A stretch of DNA of 64,000 nucleotides from Ptiloglossa arizonensis (GCF_051014685.1 NW_027478514.1:743281-807280); one strand, 5' to 3'. Counted from the stretch's first letter, positions 1-12,599 are shown. The notes: generated from the letters alone by a model not told the origin. Numbers and translations: made by a program.

Positions 1-551
1 GCCTAGGGCAAAAATACACATACAGTTGTAATCGGGCGAGTTTCTGCATTCATATGCAACAGGAATTTCTCGAGTTCGTCAATCTGTTCGCGAGAAATGG
101 GAGTTTAAAGTTAAGGAATGGTTGCGAAACCATCAAAATTTTTGCAATTCTGATACTCGAAGCCAGTAACTAGAATGTCCTGGGGGAAAAATACACAGAC
201 CGGTGTAATCGGGCGAGTATCTGCTTTCAGATGCAACAGGAATTTCTCGAGTTCGTCAATCCGTTCGCGAGATATGGGAGTTTGAAGTTAAGGAATGGTT
301 GAGAAACCATCAAATCTTCCGCAAGTCTGATACTCGAAACCAATAACTGCAATGGCATAGGGGAAAAGTACACACACCATTGTAATCGGGCGAGTTTCTA
401 CATTCAGATGCAACAGGAATATCTCGAGTTCGTCAATTCGTTCGCCAGATATGGGAATTTGAAGCTAAGGAATGGTTGAGAAACCATCAAAATTTTCGCA
501 AGTTTGATACTCGAAACCAATAACTGCTATTGCCTAGGGCAAAAATACACA

Positions 552-568
552 CACCGTTGTAATCGGGC
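552..568 (+). other. CENP-B-box-like motif in the monomer (representative copy)
   Basis: CACCGTTGTAATCGGGC, aligned to the mammalian CENP-B box YTTCGTTGGAARCGGGA, matches 12 of 17 positions. At the core nTTCGnnnnAnnCGGGn it matches 7 of 9, with the first two T of TTCG replaced by AC. No perfect core was found in the window. Many monomers carry ACCATTGTAATCGGG (6 of 9). A-type GTGATCGGG monomers lose the central A. Block C monomers with AATCCGGCG or AATGGGGCG lose the CGGG half. Resemblance may be chance. Confidence 0.35.
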
Positions 569-648
569 GAGTTTCTGCTTTCATATGCAACAGGAATTTC
601 TCGAGTTCGTCAATCTGTTCGCGAGATATGGGAGTTTGAAGTTAAGGA

Positions 649-664
649 ATGGTTGAGAAACCAT
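649..664. other. Perfect 16-bp dyad in the monomer (representative copy)
   Basis: ATGGTT-GAGA-AACCAT is an inverted repeat with 6-bp arms and a 4-base centre, present once per monomer in most units. Common variants change only the centre (GCGA, TAGA, CAGA). In others, such as GGTTGAGCAACC and GGTTGTGCAACC (for example 30541-30556), the arms lengthen to 7 bp. Some subfamilies break it (GAAGCCAT, GGAACG, GGAATGTTT). It could extrude a short hairpin, but no function is shown. Confidence 0.8.
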
Positions 665-2101
665 CAAAACTTTCGCAAGTCTGATACTCGAAACCAATAA
701 CTGCAATGGCATAGGGGAAAAGTACACACACCATTGTAATCGGGCGTGTTTCTACTTTCAGATGCAACAGGAATATCTCGAGTTCGTCAATTCGTTCGCC
801 AGATATGGGAATTTGAAGCTAAGGAATGGTTGAGGAACCATCAAAATTTTCGCAAGTCTGATACTCGAAACCAATAACTACTATTGCCTAGGGCAAAAAT
901 ACACATACCGCTGTAATCGGGCGAGTTTCTGCTTTCATATGCAACAGTAATTTCTCGAGTTCGTCAATCCGTTCGCGAGATATGGAAGTTTGAGGTTAAG
1001 GAATGGTTGAGAAACCATCAAAATCTTCGCAAGTCTGATACTCGAAACCAATAACTACTATGGCCTAGGGCAAAAATACACATACCGTTGTGATCGGGCG
1101 GGTTTTCCTTTCAGATGCAACAGGAATTTCTCGAGTTCGTCAATCCGTTCGCCAGATATGGGAATTTGAAGCTAAAGAATGGTTGAGAAACCATCAAAAT
1201 TTTCGCAAGTCTGATACTCGAAACCAATAACTGGAATGGCCTAGGGGAAAAGTATGCACACCATTGTAATCGGGCGAGTTTCTACATTCAGATGCAACAG
1301 GAATATCTCGAGTTCGTCAATCCGTTCGCCAGATATGGGAATTTGAAGCTAAGGAATGGTTGAGAAACCATCAAAATTTTCGCAAGTCTGATACGCGAAA
1401 CCAATAACTACTATTGCCTACGGCAAAAATACACATACCTTTGTAATCGGGCGAGTTTCTGCTTTCATATGCAACAGGAATTTCTCGAGTTCGTCAATCC
1501 GTTCGCGAGATATGGAAGTATGAAGTTAAGGAATGGTTGAGAAAACATCAAAATTTTTGCAATTCTGATACTCGATACCTATAACTGGATTGGCAAAGGG
1601 GAAAAGTACGCACACCATTGTAATCGGGAGAGTCTCTACTTTCAGATGCAACAGGAATTTCTCGAGTTCGTCAATCCGTTCGCGAGATATGGGAGTTAGA
1701 AATTAAGGAATGGTTGAGAGTCCATCAAAATTTTCGCAAGTCTGATACTCGAAGCCCATAACTAGAATGTCCTTGGGGAAAAATACACAGACCGCTGTAA
1801 TCGGGCGAGTATCTGCTTTCGGATGCAACAGGAATTTCTCGAGTTCGTCAATCCGTTCGCGAGATATGGGAGTTTGAAGTTAAGGAATGGTTGAGAAACC
1901 ATCAAAACTTTCGCAAGTCTGATACTCGAAACCAATAACTGCAATGGCATAGGGGAAAAGTACACACACCATTGTAATCGGGCGAGTTTCTACATTCAGA
2001 TGCAACAGGAATATCTGGAGTTCGTCAATTCGTTCGCCAGATATGGGAATTTGAAGCTAAGGAATGGTTGAGAAACCATCAAAATTTTCGCAAGTCTGAT
2101 A

Positions 2102-2955
2102 CTCGAAACCAATAACTGGAATGGCCTAGGGGAAAAGTACGCACACCATTGTAATCGAGCGAGTTTCTGCTTTCAGATGCAACAGGAATTTCTCGAGTTG
2201 GTCAATCCGTTCGCCAGATATGGGAATTTGAAGCTAAGGAATGGTTGATTAACCGTCAAAATTTTCGCAAGTCTGATACTCGAAACCAATAACCGGAATG
2301 GCCTAGGGGTATGTACGCACACCATTGTAATCGGGCGAGTTTCTACATTCAGATGCAACAGGAATATCTCGAGTTCGTCAATCCGTTCGCCAGATATGGG
2401 AATTTGAAGCTAAGGAATGGTTGAGAAACCATCAAAATTTTCGCAAGTCTGATACGCGAAACCAATAACTACTATTGCCTAGGGCAAAAATACACATACC
2501 GTTGTAATCGGGCGAGTTTCTGCTTTTATAAGCAACAGGAATTTCTCGAGTTCGTCTATCCGTTCGCGGGATATGGAAGTTTGAAGTTAAGGAATGGTTG
2601 AGAAACCATCAAAACATTCGCAAGTCTGATACTCGAAACCAATAACTGCAATGGCATAGGGGAAAAGTACACACACCATTGTAATCGGGCGAGTTTCTAC
2701 ATTCAGATGCAACATGAATATCTCGAGTTCGTCAATCCGTTCGCCAGATATGGGAATTTGAAACTAAGGAATGGTTGAGAAACCATCAAAATTTTCGCAA
2801 GTCTGATACGCGAAACAAATAACTACTATTGCCCAGGGCAAAAATACACATGCCGTTGTAATCGGGCGAGTTTCTGCTTTCATATGCAACAGGAATTTCT
2901 CGAGTTCGTCAATCCGTTCGCGAGATATGGAAGTTTGAAGTTAAGGAATGGTTGA
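2102..2955 (+). repeat. Left A segment, one of three copies (also 56421-57274 and 61374-62227)
   Basis: All three share the diagnostic string of variants AATCGAGCGAG, CTCGAGTTGGTC, GGTTGATTAACCGTC, AATAACCGGAATGG, a 1-bp-short GGGG-ATGTACGC, GCGGGATATGGAAG, AAAACATTCGC, GCAACATGAATATC, GAAACAAATAACTAC and ATTGCCCAGGGC. Offsets are 54319 and 59272 bp. The two right-hand copies are 4953 bp apart (28 x 177 - 3). Confidence 0.85.
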
Positions 2956-3840
2956 GAAACCATCAAAATTTTCGCAAGTCTGATACTCGAAACCAATAAC
3001 TGGAATGGCCTAGGGGAAAATTACACACACCGTTGTGATCGGGCGAGTTTCTGCTTTCATATGCAACAGGAATTTCTCGAGTTGATCATTTCGTTCGCCA
3101 GATATGGGAATTTGAAGCTAAGGAATGGTTGAGAAACCATCAAAATTTCCGCAAGTCTGATACTCGAAACCAATAACTACTATTGCCTAGGGCAAAAATA
3201 CACATACCGTTGTAATCGGGCGAGTTTCTGGTTTCATAAGCAACAGGAATTTCTCGAGTTCGTCAATCCGTTCGCGAGATATGGAAGTTTGAAGTTAACG
3301 AATGGTTGAGAAACCATCAAAACTTTCGCAAGTCTGATACTCGGAACCAGTAACTGGAATGGCCTAGGGAAAAAGTACACACACCATTGTAATCGGGCGA
3401 GTTTCTACTTTCAGATGCAACAGGAATATCAGGAGTTCGTCAATCCGTTCGCGAGAAATGGGAGTTTAAAGATAAGGAATGGTTTAGAAACCATCAAAAT
3501 TTTCGCGAGTCTGTTACTCGAAACCAATAACTGGAATGGCCTAGGGGAAAAGTACGCACACCATTGTAATCGGGAGAGTCTCTACTTTCAGATGCAACAG
3601 GAATTTCTCGAGTTCGTCTATCCGTTCGCCAGATATGGGAATTTGAAGCTAAGGAATGGTTGACAAACCATCAAAATTTTCGCAAGTCTGATACGCGAAA
3701 CCAATAACTACTATTGCCTAGGGCAAAAATAAACATACCGTTGTAATCGGGCGAGTTTCTGCTTTCATATGCAACAGGAATTTCCCGAGTTCGTCAATCT
3801 GTTCGCGAGAAATGGGAGTTTGAAGTTAAGGAATGGTTGA

Positions 3841-5415
3841 GAAACCATCAAAATTTTCGAAAGTCAGATACTCGAAACCAATAACTACTGTGGCCTGCGG
3901 GAAAAATACACAGACCGTTGTAATCGGGCGAGTTTCTAGTTTCAGATGCAACAGGAATTTCTCGAGTTCGTCAATCCGTTCGCGAGATATGGGAGTTTGA
4001 AGTTAAGGAATGGTTGAGAAACCATCAAAACTTTCGCAAGTCTGATACTCGAAACCAGTAACTGCAATGGCATAGGGGAAAAGTACACACACCATTGTAA
4101 TCGGGCGTGTTTCTACATTCGGATGCCACAGGAATATCTCGAGTTCGTCAATTCGTTCGCCAGATATGGGAATTTGAAGCTAAGGAATGGTTGAGAAACC
4201 ATCAAAATTTTCGCAAGTCTGATACGCGAAACCAATAACTACTATTGCCTAGGGCAAAAATACACATACCGTTGTAATCGGGCGAGTTTCTGCTTTCATA
4301 TGCAACAGGAATTTCTCGAGTTCGTCAATCCGTTCGCGAGATATGGAAGTTTGAGGTTAAGGAATGGTTGAGAAACCATCAAAATCTTCGCAAGTCTGAT
4401 ACTCGAAACCAATAACTACTATGGCCTAGGGCAAAAATACACATACCGTTGTGATCGGGCGGGTTTTCCTTTCAGATGCAACAGGAATTTCTCGAGTTCG
4501 ACAATCCGTTCGCCAAATATGGGAATTTGAAGCTAAGGAATGGTTGAGAAACCATCAAAATTTTCGCAAGTCTGATACTCGAAACCAATAACTGGAATGG
4601 CCTAGGGGAAAAGTACGCACACCATTGTAATCGGGCGAGTTTCTACATTCAGATGCAACACGAATATCTCGAGTTCGTCAATCCGTTCGCCAGATATGGG
4701 AATTTGAAGCTAAGGAATGGTTGAGAAACCATCAAAATTTTCGCAAGTCTGATACGCGAAACCAATAACTACTATTGCCTAGGGCAAAAATACACATACC
4801 GTTGTAATCGGGCGAGTTTCTGCTTTCATATGCAACAGGAATTTCTCTAGTTCGTCAATCCGTTCGCGAGATATGGAAGTTTGAAGTTAAGGAATGGTTA
4901 AAAAACCATCAAAATTTTCGCAAGTCTGATACTCGAAACCAATAACTGGAATGGCCTAGGGGAAATGTACACACACCGTTGTGATCGGGCGAGTTTCTGC
5001 TTTCAGATGCAACAGGAATTTCTCGAGTTGGTCAATCCGTTCGCCAGATATGGGAATTTGAAGCTAAGGAATGGTTGACAAACCATCAAAATTTTCGCAA
5101 GTCTGATACGCGAAACCAATAACTACTATTGCCTAGGGCAAAAATACACATACCGTTGTAATCGGGCGAGTTTCTGCTTTCATATGCAACAGGAATTTCC
5201 CGAGTTCGTCAATCTGTTCGCGAGAAATGGGAGTTTAAAGTTAAGGAATGGTTGCGAAACCATCAAAATTTTTGCAATTCTGATACTCGAAACCTATAAC
5301 TGGATTGCAAAGGGGAAAAGTACGCACACCATTGCAATCGGGAGAGTCTCTACTTTCAGATGCAACAGGAATTTCTCGAGTTCGTCAATCCGTTCGCGAG
5401 ATATGGGAGTTAGAA
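3841..5415 (+). repeat. Left A segment collinear with 57983-59557 and 62228 onward
   Basis: About 1.6 kb matching at an offset of 54142, and again 4245 bp further right. Shared forms are CGAAAGTCAGATAC, GGCCTGCGGG, CATTCGGATGCCACAGG, TTCGACAATCCGTTCGCC, TTTCTCTAGTTCG, GGTTGACAAACC, TTTCCCGAGTTCG and GGATTGCAAAGGGG. Private changes include CTAGTTTCAG near 3937 and GATACGCG near 4221. Confidence 0.82.
3968..4566 (+). repeat. A-block duplicated segment, copy 1 (offset 1944 bp)
   Basis: Matches 5912-6510 base for base over most of about 600 bp. The shared rare variants are CATTCGGATGCCACAGG (4117-4133 and 6061-6077) and TTCGACAATCCGTTCGCCAAATATGG. Scattered substitutions are visible, for example GATACGCG at 4221 against GATACTCG at 6165, and CGCAAGTC against CGCATGTC. 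The offset of 1944 is 11 monomers minus 3 bp, so this looks like an older 11-mer exchange with the right part of the second copy lost. Confidence 0.7.
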
Positions 5416-5911
5416 GTTAAGGAATGGTTGCAAGTCCATCAAAATTTTCGCAAGTCTGATACTCGAAACCAATGACTAGAATGTCCTAGGGGAAAAATAC
5501 ACAGACCGCTGTAATCGGGAGAGTTTCTAGTTTCAGATGCAACAGGAATTTCTCGAGTTCGTCAATCGGTTCGCGAGATATGGAAGTTTGAGGTTAAGGA
5601 ATGGTTGAGAAACCATCAAAATCTTCGCATGTCTGATACTCGAAACCAATAACTACTATCGCCTAGGGCAAAAATACACATACCGTTGTGATCGGGCGGG
5701 TTTTCCTTTCAGATGCAACAGGAATTTCTCGAGTTCGACAATCCGTTCGCCAAATATGGGAATTTGAAGCTAAGGAATGGTTGAGAAACCATCAAAATTT
5801 TCGCAAGTCTGATACTCGAAACCAATAACTGGAATGGCCTAGGGGAAAAGTACGCACACCATTGTAATCGGGCGTGTTTCTACTTTCAGATGCAACAGGA
5901 ATTTCTCGAGC

Positions 5912-6510
5912 TCGTCAATCCGTTCGCGAGATATGGGAGTTTGAAGTTAAGGAATGGTTGAGAAACCATCAAAACTTTCGCAAGTCTGATACTCGAAACC
6001 AGTAACTGCAATGGCATAGGGGAAAAGTACACACACCATTGTAATCGGGCGTGTTTCTACATTCGGATGCCACAGGAATATCTCGAGTTCGTCAATTCGT
6101 TCGCCAGATATGGGAATTTGAAGCTAAGGAATGGTTGAGAAACCATCAAAATTTTCGCAAGTCTGATACTCGAAACCAATAACTACTATTGCCTAGTGTA
6201 AAAATACACATACCGTTGTAATCGGGCGAGTTTCTGCTTTCATATGCAACAGGAATTTCTCGAGTTCGTCAATCCGTTCGCGAGATATGGAAGTTTGAGG
6301 TTAAGGAATGGTTGAGAAACCATCAAAATCTTCGCATGTCTGATACTCGAAACCAATAACTACTATGGCCTAGGGCAAAAATACACATACCGTTGTGATC
6401 GGGCGGGTTTTCCTTTCAGATGCAACAGGAATTTCTCGAGTTCGACAATCCGTTCGCCAAATATGGGAATTTGAAGCTAAGGAATGGTTGAGAAACCATC
6501 AAAATTTTCG
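5912..6510 (+). repeat. A-block duplicated segment, copy 2, ending at the A/B junction
   Basis: Second copy of 3968-4566. Similarity stops at 6510/6511, the same base where block A gives way to block B-like sequence (TTTTCG followed by CTGGTCTG, then GTAATGGGGCGAG). The end of the duplicated segment therefore coincides with the family junction, which suggests one recombination event made both. Confidence 0.65.
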
Positions 6511-7999
6511 CTGGTCTGATACTCGAAACCAATAACTGGAATGGCCTAGGGAAAAAGTACACATACCATTGTAATGGGGCGAGTTTCTACTTTGAGATGC
6601 AACAGGAATTTCGCGAGTTCGTCAATCCGTTCGCGAGAGATGGGAGTTTGAAATTAAGGAATGGTTGAGAAACCACCAAAATTTTCGCAACTCATATACT
6701 CGAAACCAATAACTACTATGGCCTAGGGCAAAAATGCACATACCTCTGTAATCGGGCGAGTTTCTACTTTCAGATGCAACAAGAATTTCTCGAGTTCGTC
6801 AATTCGTTCGCGAGATATGGGAGTTTGAAGTTAAGGAAATGTTGAGAAACCATCAAAATTTTCGCAAGTCTGATACTCGAAACCAATAACTACTATGGCC
6901 TATGGGAAAAGTACACATACCGTTGTAATCGGGCGAGTTTCTGCTTTCAGATGCAACAAGAATTTCTCGAGCTCGTCAATCCATTCGTAGAGATATGGGA
7001 GTTTGAAGTTAAGGAATGTTTGAGGAACCATCAAAATTTTCGCAAGTCTGATTCCCGAAACCAATAACTACAAAGGCCTAGGGGAAAAATACACATGCAG
7101 TTGTAATCGGGCGAGTTTCTACTTTCGGATGCAACAGGAATTTCTCGAGTTCGTCAATCCGTTCGCGAGATATGGGAGTTCGAAGTTAAGGAATGGTTGA
7201 GAAACCATCAAAATTTTCGCAAGTCTGATAATCGAAACCAATAACTACTATGTCCTAGGGGAAAAGTACACTTACCGCTGTATTCCGGCGAGTTTCTACT
7301 TTCAGATGCAACAGGAATTTCTCGAGATCGTCAATCCGTTCGCCAGATATGGGAGTTCGAAGTTAAGGAATGGTTGAGAAACCATCAAAATTTTCGCAAG
7401 TCTGATACTCGAAACCAATAACTACTATGGCCTATGGGAAAAGTACACATACCGTTGTAATCGGGCGAGTTTCTACTTTCAGATGCAACAGGAATTTCTC
7501 GAGATCGTCAATCCGTTCCCGAGATGTGGGAGTTTGAAATTAAGGAATGGTTGAGAGACCATCAAAATTTTCGCTGGTCTGATTCTCGAAACCAATAACT
7601 GGAATGGCCTAGGGGAAAAGTGCACACACCACTGTAATCGGGCGTGTTTCTACTTTGAGATGCAACAGGAATTTCTCGAGATCGTCAATCCGTTCGCCAG
7701 ATATGGGAGTTAGAAGTGAAGGAATGGTTGAGAAACCATCAAAATTTTCGCAAGTCTGATAATCGAAAACAATAACTACTATGGCCTAGGGGAAAAGTAC
7801 ACACACCATTGTAATCGGGCGAGTTTCTACTTTCAGATGCAACAGGAATTTTTCGAGTTCGTCAATCCATTCGCGAGATATGGGAGTTTGAAGTTAAGGA
7901 ATGTTTGAGGAACCATCAAAATTTTCGCAAGTCTGATTCCCGAAACCAATAACTACAAAGGCCTAGGGGAAAAATACACATACCATTGTAATCGGGCGA

Positions 8000-10299
8000 G
8001 TTTCTACTTTCAGATGCAACAGGAATTTCTCGAGTTCGTCAATCCGTTCGCGAGATATGGGAGTTTGAAGTTAAGGAACGCTTGAGCAACCATTAAATTT
8101 TCGCAAGTCTGATACCCGAAACCAATAACTACTATGGCCTAGGGGAAAAGAACACACACCATTGTAATCGGGCGTGTTTCTACTTTCACATGCAACAGGA
8201 ATTTCTCGAGTTCGTCAATCCGTTCGCGAGATATGGGAGTTTGAAGTTAGGGAACGCTTGAGCAACCATCAAAATTTTCGCAAGTCTGATACTCGAAACC
8301 AATAACTACTATGGCCTAGGGGAAAAGAACACACACCATTGTAATCGGGCGTGTTTCTACTTTCACATGCAACAGGAATTTCTCGAGATCGTCAATCCGT
8401 TCGCCAGATATGGGAGTTAGAAGTGAAGGAATGGTTGAGAATCCATCAAAATTTTCGCGAGTCTGATTCCCGAAACCAATAACTACAAAGGCCTAGGGGA
8501 AAAATACACATGCATTTGTAATCGTGCGTGTTTCTACTTTCGGATGCAACAGGAATTTCTCGAGTTCGTCAATCCGTTCGCGAGATATGGGAGTTTGAAG
8601 TTAAGGAACGTTTGAGAAACCATCAAAATTTTCGCAAGTCTGATACCCGAAACCAATAACTACTGTGGCCTAAGGGAAAAGAACACACACCATTGTAATC
8701 GGGCGTGTTTCCACTTTCAGATGCAACAGGAATTCCTCGAGATCGTCAATCCGTTCCCGAGATATGGGAGTTTGAAATTAAGGAATGTTTGAGGAACCAT
8801 CAAAACTTTCGCAAGTCTGATTTCCGAAACCAATAACTACAAAGGCCTAGGGGAAAAATACACATGCATTTGTAATCGTGCGTGTTTCTACTTTCAGATG
8901 CAACTGGAATTTCTCGAGTTCGTCAATTCGTTCGCGAGATATGGGAGTTTGAAATTAAGGAATGGTTGGGAAACCATCAAAATTTTCGCAAGTCTGATAC
9001 TCGAAACCAATAACTACTATGGCCGAGGGCAAAAATACACACACCGCTGTAATTGGGCGAGTTTCTGCTTTCAGATGCAACAAGAATTTCTCGAGTTCGT
9101 CAATCCGTTCGCGAGATATGGGAGTTAGAATTTAAGGAATGGTTGAGAAACCATCAAAATTTTCGCAAGTCTGAATCCCGAAACCAATAACTACAAAGGC
9201 CTAGGGGAAAAATACACATATCGTTGTAATCGTGCGAGTTTCTACTTTCAGATGCAACAGGAATTTCTCGAGTTCGTCAATCCGTTCGCGAGATATGGGG
9301 GTTTGAAGTTAAGGAACGCTTGAGCAACCATCAAAATTTTCGCAAGTCTGATACTCGAAACCAATAACTACTATGGCCTAGGGGAAAAGTACACACACCA
9401 TTGTAATCGGGCGTGTTTCTACTTTCAGATGCAACTGGAATTTCTCGAGTTCGTCAATTCGTTCGCGAGATATGGGAGTTTGAAATTAAGGAATGGTTGA
9501 GAAACCATCAAAATTTTCGCAAGTCTGATACTCGAAACCAATAACTACTATGGCCTAGGGCAAAAATACACACACCGCTGTAATCGGGCGAGTTTCTGCT
9601 TTCAGATGCAACAAGAATTTCTCGAGTTCGTCAATCCGTTCGCGAGATATGGGAGTTAGAATTTAAGGAATGGTTGAGAAACCATCAAAATTTTCGCAAG
9701 TCTGAAACCCGAAACCAATAACTACAAAGGCCTAGGGGAAAAATACACATACCGTTGTAATCGTGCGAGTTTCTACTTTCAGATGCAACAGGAATTTCTC
9801 GAGTTCGTCAATCCGTTCGCGAGATATGGGAGTTTGAAGTTAAGGAACGCTTGAGCAACCATCAAAATTTTCGCAAGTCTGATACTCGAAACCAATAACT
9901 ACTATAGCCTAGGGGAAAAGAACACACACCATTGTAATCGGGCGTGTTTCTACTTTCACATGCAACAGGAATTTCTCGAGTTCGTCAATCCGTTCGCGAG
10001 ATATGGGAGTTTGAAGTTAGGGAATGGTTGAGAAACCATCAAAATTTTCGCTGGTCTGATACTCGAAAACAATAACTGGAATGGCCTAGGGGAAAAGTAC
10101 ACACACCACTGTAATCGGACGTGTTTCTACTTTGAGATGCAACAGGAATTTCTCGAGGTCGTCAATCCGTTCGCCAGATATGGGAGTTAGAAGTGAAGGA
10201 ATGGTTGAGAAACCATCAAAATTTTCGCAAGTCTGATTCCCGAAACCAATAACTACTATGGCCTAGGGGAAAAGTACACACACCATTGTAATCGGGCGT
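8000..10299 (+). repeat. 2300-bp, 13-monomer tandem duplication, copy 1
   Basis: Directly followed by copy 2 (10300-12599). Every line compared was identical, including unusual variants: CATTAAATTTTCGC at 8091 (a 1-bp deletion that explains 2300 = 13 x 177 - 1), GGCCTAAGGG near 8668, GGAATTCCTCGAG near 8729, TTGGGAAACC near 8966, GGCCGAGGGC near 9022, and ACTATAGCC near 9901. The first mismatch upstream is base 7999 (A) against 10299 (T), which fixes the left edge. Confidence 0.9.
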
Positions 10300-12599
10300 G
10301 TTTCTACTTTCAGATGCAACAGGAATTTCTCGAGTTCGTCAATCCGTTCGCGAGATATGGGAGTTTGAAGTTAAGGAACGCTTGAGCAACCATTAAATTT
10401 TCGCAAGTCTGATACCCGAAACCAATAACTACTATGGCCTAGGGGAAAAGAACACACACCATTGTAATCGGGCGTGTTTCTACTTTCACATGCAACAGGA
10501 ATTTCTCGAGTTCGTCAATCCGTTCGCGAGATATGGGAGTTTGAAGTTAGGGAACGCTTGAGCAACCATCAAAATTTTCGCAAGTCTGATACTCGAAACC
10601 AATAACTACTATGGCCTAGGGGAAAAGAACACACACCATTGTAATCGGGCGTGTTTCTACTTTCACATGCAACAGGAATTTCTCGAGATCGTCAATCCGT
10701 TCGCCAGATATGGGAGTTAGAAGTGAAGGAATGGTTGAGAATCCATCAAAATTTTCGCGAGTCTGATTCCCGAAACCAATAACTACAAAGGCCTAGGGGA
10801 AAAATACACATGCATTTGTAATCGTGCGTGTTTCTACTTTCGGATGCAACAGGAATTTCTCGAGTTCGTCAATCCGTTCGCGAGATATGGGAGTTTGAAG
10901 TTAAGGAACGTTTGAGAAACCATCAAAATTTTCGCAAGTCTGATACCCGAAACCAATAACTACTGTGGCCTAAGGGAAAAGAACACACACCATTGTAATC
11001 GGGCGTGTTTCCACTTTCAGATGCAACAGGAATTCCTCGAGATCGTCAATCCGTTCCCGAGATATGGGAGTTTGAAATTAAGGAATGTTTGAGGAACCAT
11101 CAAAACTTTCGCAAGTCTGATTTCCGAAACCAATAACTACAAAGGCCTAGGGGAAAAATACACATGCATTTGTAATCGTGCGTGTTTCTACTTTCAGATG
11201 CAACTGGAATTTCTCGAGTTCGTCAATTCGTTCGCGAGATATGGGAGTTTGAAATTAAGGAATGGTTGGGAAACCATCAAAATTTTCGCAAGTCTGATAC
11301 TCGAAACCAATAACTACTATGGCCGAGGGCAAAAATACACACACCGCTGTAATTGGGCGAGTTTCTGCTTTCAGATGCAACAAGAATTTCTCGAGTTCGT
11401 CAATCCGTTCGCGAGATATGGGAGTTAGAATTTAAGGAATGGTTGAGAAACCATCAAAATTTTCGCAAGTCTGAATCCCGAAACCAATAACTACAAAGGC
11501 CTAGGGGAAAAATACACATATCGTTGTAATCGTGCGAGTTTCTACTTTCAGATGCAACAGGAATTTCTCGAGTTCGTCAATCCGTTCGCGAGATATGGGG
11601 GTTTGAAGTTAAGGAACGCTTGAGCAACCATCAAAATTTTCGCAAGTCTGATACTCGAAACCAATAACTACTATGGCCTAGGGGAAAAGTACACACACCA
11701 TTGTAATCGGGCGTGTTTCTACTTTCAGATGCAACTGGAATTTCTCGAGTTCGTCAATTCGTTCGCGAGATATGGGAGTTTGAAATTAAGGAATGGTTGA
11801 GAAACCATCAAAATTTTCGCAAGTCTGATACTCGAAACCAATAACTACTATGGCCTAGGGCAAAAATACACACACCGCTGTAATCGGGCGAGTTTCTGCT
11901 TTCAGATGCAACAAGAATTTCTCGAGTTCGTCAATCCGTTCGCGAGATATGGGAGTTAGAATTTAAGGAATGGTTGAGAAACCATCAAAATTTTCGCAAG
12001 TCTGAAACCCGAAACCAATAACTACAAAGGCCTAGGGGAAAAATACACATACCGTTGTAATCGTGCGAGTTTCTACTTTCAGATGCAACAGGAATTTCTC
12101 GAGTTCGTCAATCCGTTCGCGAGATATGGGAGTTTGAAGTTAAGGAACGCTTGAGCAACCATCAAAATTTTCGCAAGTCTGATACTCGAAACCAATAACT
12201 ACTATAGCCTAGGGGAAAAGAACACACACCATTGTAATCGGGCGTGTTTCTACTTTCACATGCAACAGGAATTTCTCGAGTTCGTCAATCCGTTCGCGAG
12301 ATATGGGAGTTTGAAGTTAGGGAATGGTTGAGAAACCATCAAAATTTTCGCTGGTCTGATACTCGAAAACAATAACTGGAATGGCCTAGGGGAAAAGTAC
12401 ACACACCACTGTAATCGGACGTGTTTCTACTTTGAGATGCAACAGGAATTTCTCGAGGTCGTCAATCCGTTCGCCAGATATGGGAGTTAGAAGTGAAGGA
12501 ATGGTTGAGAAACCATCAAAATTTTCGCAAGTCTGATTCCCGAAACCAATAACTACTATGGCCTAGGGGAAAAGTACACACACCATTGTAATCGGGCGT
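10300..12599 (+). repeat. 2300-bp, 13-monomer tandem duplication, copy 2
   Basis: Copy of 8000-10299 with no difference found by eye. Identity with the start of the unit runs on past the end until 12621, where CAACTGG replaces CAACAGG. Near-zero divergence against neighbouring monomers that differ at many positions implies a recent event. Confidence 0.9.

Larger units (their letters stand above)
1..2115 (+). repeat. Left A block segment collinear with 52906-55019
   Basis: Near-identical over about 2.1 kb at an offset of 52905, dropping to 52904 after a 1-bp loss near 54068. Shared forms include CATACAGTTGTAATC, CAACAGTAATTTC, TATTGCCTACGGC, TACTCGATACC and CGGATGCAACAGG. Scattered substitutions (TATCTGGAG near 2013, CATACCTTTG near 1434) show it is older than the youngest tandem copies. 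Similarity starts before the window. Confidence 0.85.
1..6510 (+). repeat. Block A, left copy: satellite family A
   Basis: About 37 monomers with family A marks: ACATTCAGATGC followed by GAATATCTCGAG, TTCGCCAGATATGGGAA, TTTGAAGCTAAGG, GATACGCGAAACC, CATTCATATGC or CTTTCATATGC, and GCAATGGCATAGGGG. One variant is 1 bp short, with GGGCGGGTTTTCCTTTCAG instead of GGGCGAGTTTCTGCTTTCAG (for example near 1100 and 4460). No strict short higher-order period is visible; A subtypes are interspersed. The block ends sharply at 6510/6511, where the sequence switches inside a monomer from TTTTCGCAAG-type to TTTTCGCTGG-type. No genes are present. The block is collinear with 52.9-59.6 kb. Confidence 0.85.
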
